64,000 nt of DNA from the NCBI RefSeq assembly GCF_003628445.1, contig NZ_RBZO01000009.1:1-64000 (forward strand), read 5' to 3'. Position numbers and translations under genes: made by a program. The DNA is from Oceanobacillus bengalensis. Lineage in GTDB: Bacteria; Bacillota; Bacilli; Bacillales; Amphibacillaceae. Below the pieces are notes generated by a model. The model worked only from the letters and a program-made list of their open reading frames with translations. It had not been told where the DNA came from and made no database searches. Shown here piece after piece: positions 1 through 8,439 of this stretch (positions are counted from its first letter, which is position 1; every line of letters begins with the position of its first letter).

Positions 1-195
1 GGCAGAATGCGTAGACTCCTGCGGGAACAGCACGTGTCTGAAGACCCCACAGGAAGTGGTCTTCTTCCGAGGAGGGCTGAGGCCGTGCCCGCGGAAAGCG
101 AAGCATTCTGCCGCAGCGAATTGCAGCACATAGCATTAATAAGTGAAAGCGAGAGCTAAACTATACTGAATTAAAGAAATCAACAGTCTATATAT
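1..195 (+). repeat. Dispersed structured repeat, copy 1 (forward)
   Basis: The element opens with GGCAGAATGC (1-10), closed by its exact complement GCATTCTGCC (103-112). Between them are nested complementary stretches, for example GAAGACC with GGTCTTC, and GCACG with CGTGC. After the closing arm come a CGCAGCGA linker and a tail (about 120-195) that matches the tail of the copy at 47591. I see no open reading frame in it. The left end of the window may cut off further flank. The function is unknown; it is a non-coding repeat whose fold is an inference from complementarity. Confidence 0.8.
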
Positions 196-282
196 TTTCC
201 GTTGTAGCTTAGAACAATTACAACAATAAAAGCAACCGAATAAATAAGAAAATCCTATAATCAGAAACATTCCTTCTCAAAG

Positions 283-329
283 TCAAAATAAAAATTCGCC
301 TTGTGATTCTAGGCGAATTTTTATTTTGA
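283..329 (-). terminator. Intrinsic terminator after fakA
   Basis: An 18-bp perfectly paired stem (283-300 with 312-329) encloses an 11-nt loop. The stem is GGCGAA/TTCGCC at the loop side and A/T-rich at the base, so either strand ends in a T-rich run. It lies just beyond the fakA stop codon and probably ends the yloU-fakA transcript. The symmetry would also let it stop transcription coming from the left. Confidence 0.85.
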
Positions 330-332
330 AGC

Positions 333-1994
333 TTATTCTACAGATAGAATATAGGAATATATCGGTTGGTCTCCGCGATGGACTTCAATTTCGATATCTT
401 CATATGATTCTTCAATATAACTAACTAATTCATCAACTTCTTCAGATGTAACATCTTCACCATATAAAATAGTTAAGATTTCATCATCTTCTGTTATCAT
501 CTCTTTTAATAATAATTTTACAGCTTCTTGTTTCTCTGGATGTGTAGCTTTTATCTTCCCATCCTCAATACCCATAAAATTACCATTCTTAATGGTGATA
601 CCATCAATTTGTGTATCTCTTACAGCATATGTAACTTGTCCCGTTTTCACTTGCTTACGAGCCTCATCCATTGCTTGACTGTTGGTTTTAATATCTAGAT
701 CAGGGTGGAACGCGAGCATTGCACTTATTCCTTGGGGAATAGTTGTTGTCGGTACTACAGCAACATTTTCTTCCGCCAACTCCGCAGCTTGGTCAGCTGC
801 CATTCGAATATTTTTATTATTCGGTAGCACCAAGATATTTTTTGCATTTGCTTTTTTAATAGCGTCCGTTATGTCCTGTGTACTTGGATTCATTGTCTGT
901 CCACCTTCGATTACGACAGATGCACCAAGACTTTCTAGTAACGCTTTAATACCTTTACCCATTGCTACTGTAACAATTGCATATTCCTTCATTTCTACTG
1001 GTGTAACGTTTTTTGCTTTTTCACCAACAATTGCAGTATGTTGCTCACGCATGTTCTCTACTTTAACCTTGATTAAGCTACCATAACGATGACCTAGGTT
1101 AATACAAGTTCCAGGTGTTTCTGAATGAACATGTACTTTGACGATTTCTTCATCGGAAACAACAAGTAATGAATCACCAAGTTCGCTTAATTCATTACGA
1201 AACTCATCTTCATTATATGGTGTTTTGGCTAACTTTTCTTCATCAAAACGAACCATAAATTCCGTGCAATATCCAAACACGATTTCAGATGTATCCATAA
1301 AGTCTTGGGCTTTATGGTGCTCTGCGTTTACCATTTCTTCCATTTCAGCTTCAGTCGTTTCTGACTCAGGAAGTTCTTCACCTTTTAGAGCTGCTAGAAA
1401 CCCTTCATAAATAGTTACTAATCCTTGCCCACCTGAATCAACTACACCAACTTCTTTTAAAACAGGTAATAAATCAGGCGTGCGTTTTAGTGAGGCTTTC
1501 GCTTCAGCTAATACTTTCTCCATCATGACAATAATATCTTTTTCATCTTTAGCTATTAACACCGCTTCTTTTGCAGCATCTTTCGCAACCGTCAAAATGG
1601 TCCCCTCAACAGGTTTCATTACTGCCTTATATGCAGTTTTAACCCCAGCATCAATGGCTACAGCCAAATCATCTGTTGTTACACTATCTTTCTTTTCCAT
1701 TCCCTTAGCAAATCCACGGAATATTTGCGATAAAATAACACCAGAATTCCCTCTAGCGCCCATAAGTAACCCTTTAGAAAAGGCATTTGCAACATCTGAA
1801 GCATGGTTACTATTTAGTTTCTTTACTTCACTAGCACCTGAAGTCATTGATAAATTCATATTTGTTCCAGTATCTCCATCAGGAACTGGGAAAACATTTA
1901 AAGCATCTATTTTTTTGGCGTTATTTGTTAAATGATGTGCACCTGTTAAGATCATTTGCGTTAAAACAACACCATCAATTTTCTTGACCGTCAC
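333..1994 (-). CDS. fakA: Fatty acid kinase catalytic subunit FakA (DAK2 / YloV family)
   Basis: This 553-residue protein matches the FakA/YloV family, which phosphorylates fatty acids bound by a FakB partner so that exogenous fatty acids can enter phospholipid synthesis. The N-terminal DAK2 nucleotide-binding domain carries VFPVPDGDTGTNM near residues 35-48, the magnesium/ATP site of dihydroxyacetone kinase-like enzymes. The middle and C-terminal parts are the usual FakA extension. The start is GTG, with GAGGAGG upstream. It sits 30 bp after the Asp23-family gene, the conserved yloU-yloV pairing, and a strong terminator follows it. No FakB gene is present in the window. The family assignment is firm; the physiological role is taken from studied homologues. 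Confidence 0.93.
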   Translation of the reverse strand: MTVKKIDGVVLTQMILTGAHHLTNNAKKIDALNVFPVPDGDTGTNMNLSMTSGASEVKKLNSNHASDVANAFSKGLLMGARGNSGVILSQIFRGFAKGMEKKDSVTTDDLAVAIDAGVKTAYKAVMKPVEGTILTVAKDAAKEAVLIAKDEKDIIVMMEKVLAEAKASLKRTPDLLPVLKEVGVVDSGGQGLVTIYEGFLAALKGEELPESETTEAEMEEMVNAEHHKAQDFMDTSEIVFGYCTEFMVRFDEEKLAKTPYNEDEFRNELSELGDSLLVVSDEEIVKVHVHSETPGTCINLGHRYGSLIKVKVENMREQHTAIVGEKAKNVTPVEMKEYAIVTVAMGKGIKALLESLGASVVIEGGQTMNPSTQDITDAIKKANAKNILVLPNNKNIRMAADQAAELAEENVAVVPTTTIPQGISAMLAFHPDLDIKTNSQAMDEARKQVKTGQVTYAVRDTQIDGITIKNGNFMGIEDGKIKATHPEKQEAVKLLLKEMITEDDEILTILYGEDVTSEEVDELVSYIEESYEDIEIEVHRGDQPIYSYILSVE

Positions 1995-2024
1995 TATATT
2001 TCCTCCTCAATAACGTTAGAACGA

Positions 2025-2387
2025 CTAATCCTTTAGAACACGTACTCCTTGAATATAAATATTTACAGAGTCGATAGATAATCCTAATGATTGACTCAAT
2101 GCATATTTCACTTGTGATTGTACATTATTTGCTACTTCTGAGATCTTTGTCCCATAACTAACGATAATATACATATCGATATGTAATTTGTCTTCATCTT
2201 GTCGTACTATAATTCCACGTGAATAATTTTCTTTTTTTAGCATTTCTGCAATACCATCTCTAATTTGGCTTTTAGAGGCCATACCTACGATTCCATAACA
2301 TTCAACTGCAGTTCCTCCAGCAATTGTCGCAATTACATCATTTGTAATGGTTACTTGACCGTCATTTGTATTTAACTCAATGGACAT
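2025..2387 (-). CDS. yloU: Asp23/Gls24 family envelope stress response protein (YloU)
   Basis: This 120-residue protein is an Asp23/Gls24 family member, with the typical EVANNVQSQVKYAL and SVNIYIQGVRV segments in its C-terminal half. Family members are abundant membrane-associated or cytoplasmic proteins linked to alkaline and envelope stress; the molecular activity is not settled. The start codon has AAGGAGG about 8 nt upstream. It is co-oriented with fakA, as in most Bacillaceae, and divergent from rpmB. Nothing about it is unusual. Confidence 0.9.
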   Translation of the reverse strand: MSIELNTNDGQVTITNDVIATIAGGTAVECYGIVGMASKSQIRDGIAEMLKKENYSRGIIVRQDEDKLHIDMYIIVSYGTKISEVANNVQSQVKYALSQSLGLSIDSVNIYIQGVRVLKD

Positions 2388-2770
2388 AATAATCCTCCTT
2401 GAATACCTACTGTTAATATAAGCAAATTATACTACATACTAATCATTTTTAAAAGTAACTACTTAAGAAAAGCGCAAGCCCCTTCTAACAACGTACGGAC
2501 TGCCCCACATAACGTGTGGGTGGTTCGATTGTAATCAATCATTCCTACGAAAGTGAGAAAGCTTTGCCAGTCGCTCGGAAACCAGAGCTAGACAACAACT
2601 AATTAAGGGAAAATATCCCTTATTACAATGGACGATTTGCTCTAATCTGTCAAGTGATTTCGCTTTATCTAATACTTATTATGCTCAGAAAAAGCTTGCC
2701 AACACTTTCTTCATGCATACTGAACTATATGAAATTTATTCCAGAAAACTAGATTCATTAAAATAATCAA
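2388..2770. other. Gene-free divergent region between yloU and rpmB
   Basis: I find no supportable gene here. The stretch from about 2461 to 2600 is richer in G+C than its flanks and begins with AAAGCGCAAGCCCC. It contains small hairpins such as CCCACA-TAACG-TGTGGG (about 2500-2512) and AAGGGA-AAATA-TCCCTT (about 2604-2620). The texture resembles a decayed dispersed repeat, but I found no second copy in the window. Confidence 0.4.
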
Positions 2771-2799
2771 TTGCTTTCTGTGCTTAATTATGGTAAATT
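2771..2799 (+). promoter_or_regulatory. Candidate sigma-A promoter for rpmB
   Basis: TTGCTT (2771-2776) and TAAATT (2794-2799) are separated by 17 bp and lie about 55 bp upstream of the rpmB start. The -10 hexamer is a weak match, so this is tentative. Confidence 0.35.
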
Positions 2800-2852
2800 A
2801 TATAAGTATTATTGAAATATTAATGAACTTGTTAGAGTTGGGAGGGAATAAC

Positions 2853-3041
2853 ATGGCTAGAAAATGTGTTATAACTGGTCGCAAAACTCGCAGTGGTAAC
2901 CAACGCTCTCATGCTATGAATTACAATAAGCGTAAATGGAAAGCTAATGTACAAAAAGTACGTATTATGGTTGACGGAAAACCTAAAAAAGTTTATGTCT
3001 CTGCACGTGCACTTAAATCAGGTAAAGTAGAGCGCGTATAA
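2853..3041 (+). CDS. rpmB: 50S ribosomal protein L28
   Basis: This 62-residue protein is L28 of the large ribosomal subunit. It starts [20 protein letters not shown] and ends [10 protein letters not shown], nearly the B. subtilis sequence. It lacks the paired CxxC zinc motifs of some L28 proteins, so it looks like the zinc-independent form. A longer in-frame reading from 2790 exists. The start at 2853 is chosen because GGAGGG lies at 2841-2846, and because the protein then begins exactly as the family does. It is one of the few plus-strand genes here and runs divergently from yloU. Confidence 0.97.
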   Translation: MARKCVITGRKTRSGNQRSHAMNYNKRKWKANVQKVRIMVDGKPKKVYVSARALKSGKVERV

Positions 3042-3074
3042 ATATACCTAAGTACAGCTTACATTAGTAATGAT

Positions 3075-3107
3075 GAAAAGCACCCATGTCATTGGGTGCT
3101 TTTTTCT
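3075..3107 (+). terminator. Intrinsic terminator of rpmB
   Basis: AAAAGCACCCA and TGGGTGCTTTT pair around a 6-nt loop and are followed by a run of T. It lies about 35 bp after the rpmB stop and fits a single-gene transcript. Confidence 0.9.
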
Positions 3108-3140
3108 TTTACTTTGGCTATTTTCTAAATACACAATAAA

Positions 3141-3171
3141 ATACTTTTGCCAACATGGTTGACAAAAGTAT
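3141..3171 (-). terminator. Likely terminator of spoVM
   Basis: ATACTTTTG and CAAAAGTAT, extended inward by CAAC/GTTG with one mismatch, form a long hairpin with a 3-nt loop. On the minus strand it is followed by TTTATT. It lies just after the spoVM stop and faces the rpmB terminator, so the two convergent units are insulated. Confidence 0.7.
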
Positions 3172-3191
3172 ACTAAATGTTTGGGTCCATT

Positions 3192-3278
3192 CTATTTTTC
3201 CTTTTTGTGAAATATCCCTATTACGACTTTCACCATACCACCTATAAATTTCGGGAGTTTAATAGTATAAAATTTCAT
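3192..3278 (-). CDS. spoVM: Stage V sporulation protein SpoVM (28 aa)
   Basis: This very short gene encodes 28 residues beginning MKFYTIKLPKFIGGMVKVV, then a basic tail (HKKEK). It matches SpoVM, a 26-residue amphipathic helical peptide in B. subtilis that binds the convex outer forespore membrane and anchors SpoIVA for coat assembly. The invariant MKFYTIKLPKF start, the proline at position 9 and the GG pair are all present. AGGAGGGG lies about 6 nt before the ATG. The position between thiN and rpmB is exactly the B. subtilis locus, which makes the call firm despite the size. Sigma-E control is expected from the family; I could not make out a convincing promoter. Confidence 0.93.
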   Translation of the reverse strand: MKFYTIKLPKFIGGMVKVVIGIFHKKEK

Positions 3279-3307
3279 AAGTGCCCCTCCTATTTATGTG
3301 ATTCTAA

Positions 3308-3964
3308 TTAAGGTAAAATCACATTACGACTCTTTACAAATAATAATATGCCTTTACTGAATGAAAAAGTACCATTATTTGAAAGAAGCTTATTTGAAAT
3401 ACATCGAGTGGACCCCCAAGAAATTGTTTTATTTTCCAAAGGATAGTAAAAGTTTGTAAGCGTAATTCCTTCTACCTCGCTTGAAAATGGGATAAATGAA
3501 ATGTTTTCATACGATTCATCCTGTGTAAGATGGTAAGTACCAGGAAAAGTAAGTTCGATATAATTTTGTTTATCGATAATAATCCCCTGAACACCTTTTT
3601 TTCGAATCTGATATAGAAGTTGAATATTAGCAATCTCATGATCTAGTCTTCCACCAGTTACACCGAAGAAATAAATCTTAGTCGGTTCTAATTCTAACGC
3701 CTGTCGAACAGCCAATTCCAAATCTGTTTCGTTTTTTTCAGCCGGAAATTCCCGATACGAATTCGTATGTTCTTTAAGGCTTTCCTTCTCCTGCTCATCA
3801 ATAGAATCAAAGTCTCCTATGGCATATTCCATCGATATTCCCTGCTCAGCAAGAACGAAAGCCCCTCGATCTGCTCCAATCCAGCAATCTATATCTTTCT
3901 GGTAAATCCTAAGATCAGGGATAGATTCAATAGGTCCATTTGCAACAATCGCAACTGAAATCAC
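3308..3964 (-). CDS. thiN: Thiamine pyrophosphokinase
   Basis: This 218-residue protein is thiamine pyrophosphokinase, which transfers pyrophosphate from ATP to thiamine to give thiamine diphosphate. The N-terminal catalytic domain shows DCWIGADRGA (about 26-35), YAIGDFDSID (about 47-56), FPAEKNETDLELAV (about 74-87) and GVTGGRLDHEIANI (about 100-113), the conserved substrate and metal sites. The C-terminal beta-rich thiamine-binding domain has GSTRCISN. The start is GTG with GAGGGG upstream; that site overlaps the end of rpe, 6 bp away. Co-transcription with rpe and rsgA is likely and matches B. subtilis order. Confidence 0.94.
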   Translation of the reverse strand: MISVAIVANGPIESIPDLRIYQKDIDCWIGADRGAFVLAEQGISMEYAIGDFDSIDEQEKESLKEHTNSYREFPAEKNETDLELAVRQALELEPTKIYFFGVTGGRLDHEIANIQLLYQIRKKGVQGIIIDKQNYIELTFPGTYHLTQDESYENISFIPFSSEVEGITLTNFYYPLENKTISWGSTRCISNKLLSNNGTFSFSKGILLFVKSRNVILP

Positions 3965-3970
3965 GCTTCG

Positions 3971-4627
3971 TCACCCCTCGGCGCCATGCCTAATTGCTTC
4001 AATTGCAGCTTTTCTATTTGCTTGATTAAAAATTGCACTACCTGCAACTAAGACATCAGCTCCTGCTCGAGCACACAACTGAGCAGTCTCTGGGTTCACA
4101 CCACCATCGACCTCTATTTCAAAATCTAACCCTAATTCGCTACGCCATTTTGCAATTTTTTCGATTTTTGTTAAGGTACTTTCAATGAAAGTTTGTCCCC
4201 CAAAACCAGGATTCACAGTCATTACTAAAACTAAATCAACATCACCTAATACTGGTTGTAACATTTCTGCAGGTGTTGCTGGATTAATTACTACCCCTGC
4301 CTTTACTCCATTATCTTTAATTAGTTGGATCGTTCGATGTAAATGAACACATGCTTCCTGATGTACAGTAATGATATCTGCTCCACTTTTTGCAAAAGCC
4401 TGGATATAGTCATCTGGATTTTTAATCATTAAGTGAACATCTAATGGAAGGGATGTTACTGGTTTAATTGCATCTACAATAAGTGGCCCAATTGTTATAT
4501 TCGGAACAAAGTGGCCGTCCATTACATCAACATGAATATAGTCGGCCCCACCTTGTTCTACATCTTTTATTTCTTCACCTAATTTAGCAAAATCGGCTGA
4601 TAGGATTGATGGTGCTATTTTTGTCAT
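3971..4627 (-). CDS. rpe: Ribulose-phosphate 3-epimerase
   Basis: This 218-residue TIM-barrel enzyme interconverts D-ribulose 5-phosphate and D-xylulose 5-phosphate in the pentose phosphate pathway. Family landmarks are [15 protein letters not shown] at the N terminus, [17 protein letters not shown] (about 33-49), [21 protein letters not shown] (about 135-145) and [11 protein letters not shown] near 173. These include the metal-binding His and Asp residues and the phosphate-binding glycines. It begins 2 bp after the rsgA stop and ends 6 bp before thiN, so it is a mid-operon gene. The length is standard. Confidence 0.96.
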   Translation of the reverse strand: MTKIAPSILSADFAKLGEEIKDVEQGGADYIHVDVMDGHFVPNITIGPLIVDAIKPVTSLPLDVHLMIKNPDDYIQAFAKSGADIITVHQEACVHLHRTIQLIKDNGVKAGVVINPATPAEMLQPVLGDVDLVLVMTVNPGFGGQTFIESTLTKIEKIAKWRSELGLDFEIEVDGGVNPETAQLCARAGADVLVAGSAIFNQANRKAAIEAIRHGAEG

Positions 4628-4629
4628 AA

Positions 4630-5511
4630 TTAATACCTCGGCTTTCTTGATTGTATTTCCTCTAAAAAATTAACATAATGCTCATACCGAAAGTGTTCAA
4701 TCTCCTCGTTCGCTACTGCGTCCTTCACAGCACATTTAGGTTCTTTATGATGCAGGCATCCTCGGAATTTACAAGAAGATTTTCTTTCTCTCATTTCAGG
4801 GAAACAGTCAGCTAAATCCTCTGCTTCAATCTCACTAAAATCCAATGAACTAAATCCAGGAGTATCAGCGACTAGGCCCCCATTTAGCTCAACTAATTCA
4901 ACATGCCTTGTTGTGTGTTTTCCCCTTCCAAGACTTTTAGATATTTCAGCAGTATCTAAAAGGAGCGAAGGATCTAAAGCATTGATCAGTGAAGATTTAC
5001 CCACTCCAGATTGTCCCGCTATAACTGTTACATTACCAGTGAAATATTCCTTTATATCTGGAAAATAATTCGGATCCTTCGTTGAAAGTAATTCGACACG
5101 ATACCCAATTGTCTCATAAACTTTTTTATAGTTTTCAATTTCAAGTCTTTCGGAATCATTTAATTTATCTACTTTCGTAATAAAAATTACAGGATCAACA
5201 TGTTTTGCTTCGATCAGCACCAGAAAACGGTCCAATAAGTTAGGACTAAAGGAAGGCGAATGAGCAGAACTTACAAGGATTGCTTGATTTATATTTGCAA
5301 TCGGTGGGCGAACGAGTTCATTTGTTCTGGATTTTATTTTCATAATATACCCTTCACCTTGCCCACTCTTATCAAACTCTACATAGTCACCAACAAGGGG
5401 GGTGATGTTCTGATTTCTAAAAACCCCCCGACCTCTACACTGGTACACTTTATCTTCCGACTTTACATAATAAAAACCACTTAAAGCTTTAATGATCATA
5501 CCTTCTGCCAT
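4630..5511 (-). CDS. rsgA: Small ribosomal subunit biogenesis GTPase RsgA
   Basis: This 293-residue protein is the circularly permuted GTPase RsgA (YloQ/YjeQ), which acts late in 30S subunit maturation. An N-terminal OB-fold (about 1-75) is followed by the permuted G motifs: G4 ITKVDKL near 120, the P-loop [12 protein letters not shown] near 168-179, and [10 protein letters not shown] near 215. The C-terminal zinc module has [14 protein letters not shown]. It abuts prkC with no gap. PrkC phosphorylating RsgA is known in B. subtilis, so the operon joins a kinase with one of its reported substrates. Confidence 0.95.
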   Translation of the reverse strand: MAEGMIIKALSGFYYVKSEDKVYQCRGRGVFRNQNITPLVGDYVEFDKSGQGEGYIMKIKSRTNELVRPPIANINQAILVSSAHSPSFSPNLLDRFLVLIEAKHVDPVIFITKVDKLNDSERLEIENYKKVYETIGYRVELLSTKDPNYFPDIKEYFTGNVTVIAGQSGVGKSSLINALDPSLLLDTAEISKSLGRGKHTTRHVELVELNGGLVADTPGFSSLDFSEIEAEDLADCFPEMRERKSSCKFRGCLHHKEPKCAVKDAVANEEIEHFRYEHYVNFLEEIQSRKPRY

Positions 5512-7605
5512 TTATTCACCTTCTTGCTCCTCATAATTTACTTCCTCACGTACAATTTCCTCATCGTCTCTTACTATCCGATATTCTGCACTACTACCAG
5601 GATTAATAACGACTGTGAATGTAAAGGTTGTATTTTCTGTTATCACTTCATCAATGTGTGGAACAGAAAAGTCCTTATTCGCATCTTTAATATAAATCTT
5701 CACATTCTGTTCAGCAGGTTCTTGTGGCTCCGTATCCTGATCGTCACCAGGCTCCCCGTCATCGGTTTCTTGTTCTTTTGGTTCATAAGGGACAGTATAT
5801 TTAATTATTTGAGACTGTGGCCCAGGCTCTATTTCCTCTGGTCCCAATGAAATAACAATCTCAACCGTTTCCCCATCTCCTATGTTTGATCCAGTTGATG
5901 GGGACTGCCTTATCACAAGCCCTTCTGCTACTGTATCAGAATGTTCACTACTTACTTTTGGATTCAGATTTTCATCTTTTAAGTAGGCAATTGCATCTTC
6001 TTCTGTCATACCAGTTAGATCCGTTAAGCTTACAGGTTCAGGACCATTACTAATTTCAAAGATTACTTCGGTTTCCCCTGGAATAACTTCATCATCTGGA
6101 TTTGGAGAAATTTGTCTAATAATTTCACCAACAGGTCGATCCGAATACTTTTCATACGTAATGATGTCATTAAAACCTTCTCTGTCAAGCAATGTTTCTA
6201 CTTGACTAAAATCACGACCAACATAATCATCAAAAACGACACGTTCTTTCCCTTCACTTACGAATAAAGTAACAACCGTCTCTTCTTTAACGGTTCTACC
6301 TGGATTGGGATTCGTTCTGACAACCAACCCTTCATCAATATCCTCTGAAAAAACACTTTCTTCTTCTACTACCAAGTTAAGCTCTTCTAACATATCTGTT
6401 GCCTCATCTGATTCCATCTCGATAATATCAGGAATCGTTACATCACTTGGTTGCAAGAATCCTGGAAATATAAATAAAGCAGTTATGCCAGAAGCTAGTA
6501 TGATAAAAAGAACGCTAAATATAATTAACCATTTCTTTTTGCCCTTTTTCTCTTTTTTCGGCTTCTTCTTACTCGTTTTTTTCTTACTTGTTGTATTCTT
6601 AGTTACTTTTTTTACTTTTTGTTTGTTATTTTCTTCAGGATAATTGACAGTTGTTTCATTCGGACGGAGAACCAATGTTTCTTGATCATAATTGCTTTCC
6701 AATTGCTGATCAGTAATAATCGGAATTGCCTTCGTTTCTTCGCCAACTTCAACTGGTGGCGTATATGCTTTCTCATTGATTTTATTCGGATGTAAAGCAG
6801 TCTCAATTGCATCTTCTAATTCATAAATTGATTCATAACGATGAAATGGATTTTTTGCTGTTGCTTTCAGTACAATATTTTCTACACTTTGAGGTATCTC
6901 AGGATTAAACTTCCTTACAGAAGGTGTATCACTTTGTAAATGCTTTAAAGCAATAGATACTGGTGATTGTCCTGAAAATGGCAAGCGTCCCGTTAACATT
7001 TCAAATAGCACAATTCCAAGTGAGTAAATGTCAGATTTTTTAGTAGCCATTCCACCCCTTGCCTGCTCTGGTGATAGATAATGAACAGAACCAAGAATGG
7101 AATTTGTTTGTGTTAAGGAAGTGGCGCTAAGTGCCATCGCTATACCAAAATCTGTTACCTTTGCTTGTCCTAAATTATTAATAAGTATATTTTGCGGTTT
7201 TATATCCCGGTGAACAATATCGTTAGCATGGGCATGTGTAATTGCTGATGAGATTTGCTTCATTATATCTAGTGCTTCCCCAACATCAATTGGCCCAAAT
7301 CGTTGTATGTATTCTTTTAATGTCATCCCATCAACATATTCCATAACCATGTATAGCAAGTGATCTTCTTCGCCTACATCGTATATACTAACGACATTCG
7401 GATGAGATAAACTAGTTGCTGACTGGGCCTCCCGATCAAAACGGGCAATAAATTCCTGATCATTTGCATATTCCATACGTAAGGATTTAATTGCAACATC
7501 ACGCTCTAGAATGATGTCCCTTGCTAAGTAAACATCAGCCATTCCTCCGGCACCAATTTTATGCTTAATCTTGTATCGTTCGTTCAAAAGGTGACCGTCC
7601 CTCAT
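5512..7605 (-). CDS. prkC: Serine/threonine protein kinase PrkC with PASTA domains
   Basis: This 697-residue Hanks-type membrane kinase senses muropeptides and controls germination, cell-wall metabolism and stationary-phase behaviour in relatives. The kinase domain (about 1-270) has GAGGMADVYLA, the ATP lysine in VAIKSL, HRDIKPQN, DFG and a Thr-rich activation segment before SPEQARG. A linker with lysine runs (KKKTSKKKPKKEKKGKKK) leads to one membrane helix (about 357-377). Three extracellular PASTA repeats follow, beginning at about 385, 455 and 523. The C-terminal tail of about 110 residues has an acidic linker (ETDDGEPGDDQDTEP) and a beta-rich end. The start overlaps prpC by 4 bases, so kinase and phosphatase are translationally coupled. 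Confidence 0.95.
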   Translation of the reverse strand: MRDGHLLNERYKIKHKIGAGGMADVYLARDIILERDVAIKSLRMEYANDQEFIARFDREAQSATSLSHPNVVSIYDVGEEDHLLYMVMEYVDGMTLKEYIQRFGPIDVGEALDIMKQISSAITHAHANDIVHRDIKPQNILINNLGQAKVTDFGIAMALSATSLTQTNSILGSVHYLSPEQARGGMATKKSDIYSLGIVLFEMLTGRLPFSGQSPVSIALKHLQSDTPSVRKFNPEIPQSVENIVLKATAKNPFHRYESIYELEDAIETALHPNKINEKAYTPPVEVGEETKAIPIITDQQLESNYDQETLVLRPNETTVNYPEENNKQKVKKVTKNTTSKKKTSKKKPKKEKKGKKKWLIIFSVLFIILASGITALFIFPGFLQPSDVTIPDIIEMESDEATDMLEELNLVVEEESVFSEDIDEGLVVRTNPNPGRTVKEETVVTLFVSEGKERVVFDDYVGRDFSQVETLLDREGFNDIITYEKYSDRPVGEIIRQISPNPDDEVIPGETEVIFEISNGPEPVSLTDLTGMTEEDAIAYLKDENLNPKVSSEHSDTVAEGLVIRQSPSTGSNIGDGETVEIVISLGPEEIEPGPQSQIIKYTVPYEPKEQETDDGEPGDDQDTEPQEPAEQNVKIYIKDANKDFSVPHIDEVITENTTFTFTVVINPGSSAEYRIVRDDEEIVREEVNYEEQEGE

Positions 7606-8360
7606 GTATCGCCACCTGCTTTCAAAGTAGAACCTTTAGATAAAATAATAAGAGAAATATTATCTTCTCCGCCCCGATCGTTAGCCATATCAATTAATCG
7701 CTGGCCAATTTCAGGTAATTCACTTCCTGAACGGATCACTTCATATAATTCATCGTCTACTATTTTGTCTGTAAGTCCATCTGTGCATAGCAATATCTTA
7801 TCCCCTGTTTCAACATTAATTGTTCTAATATCTACTTCTACATTATTTTCTGAACCTAATGCACGAAGTACGACATTCTTTCTAGGATGGTATAAAGCAT
7901 CATCCTTTGTGATTTGTCCAGATTGTACAAGGGCATTTACTAATGAATGGTCTTCCGTTATTTGCTTAAATCCATCCTCATTTAACATGTAACACCTACT
8001 ATCACCGATATGCGCAATCGTAAGAAAATCATGAATATGAATGGTAATGACAATCGTAGTACCCATTCCTTCACATTCTTTATTTTCCGTAGCATGCAGG
8101 TAAATAGCTTCATTTATATCCTTGATCGAATCGGTTAGCCATTTTTCAATTTCATCAGGTGTTTTAAATGTATTCGTATTTTCCCACTTTTCCCGAATAA
8201 GTGAAATTGCCATTTGACTAGCGACATCCCCAGCTTGATGTCCTCCCATTCCGTCAGCAATAACTGCTAAAAACTGGTTAGATTGATTATAAAAAATCCC
8301 ACCTGCGTCTTCATTATGGCTTCTAACTTTCCCCCGGTCTGTTAAGAATGTTCCTATCAT
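7602..8360 (-). CDS. prpC: PP2C-type protein phosphatase PrpC (Stp)
   Basis: This 252-residue soluble PPM/PP2C phosphatase removes phosphate from PrkC and its targets. Motifs in order are TDRGKVRSHNEDAG (about 7-20), VIADGMGGHQAGDVAS (about 33-48), HIGDSRCY (about 116-123), LCTDGLTD (about 191-198) and GGEDNISLI near 230. These hold the Asp ligands of the two-metal centre. The start lies just upstream of prkC with a 4-base overlap at the end. In B. subtilis rlmN sits between rsmB and prpC; here only 79 bp separate prpC from rsmB. Confidence 0.95.
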   Translation of the reverse strand: MIGTFLTDRGKVRSHNEDAGGIFYNQSNQFLAVIADGMGGHQAGDVASQMAISLIREKWENTNTFKTPDEIEKWLTDSIKDINEAIYLHATENKECEGMGTTIVITIHIHDFLTIAHIGDSRCYMLNEDGFKQITEDHSLVNALVQSGQITKDDALYHPRKNVVLRALGSENNVEVDIRTINVETGDKILLCTDGLTDKIVDDELYEVIRSGSELPEIGQRLIDMANDRGGEDNISLIILSKGSTLKAGGDT

Positions 8361-8439
8361 TTTATCCCCCCTCGTCTATAAATGCATTACTATATTCTTT
8401 ATTCCAGTATTACACAATTTTATTTATAAAAGAACAAAA

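Noticed and set aside
682-1935. Plus-strand frames opposite fakA
   Set aside because: They are antisense shadows of a well-supported gene, with no ribosome-binding sites or family features.
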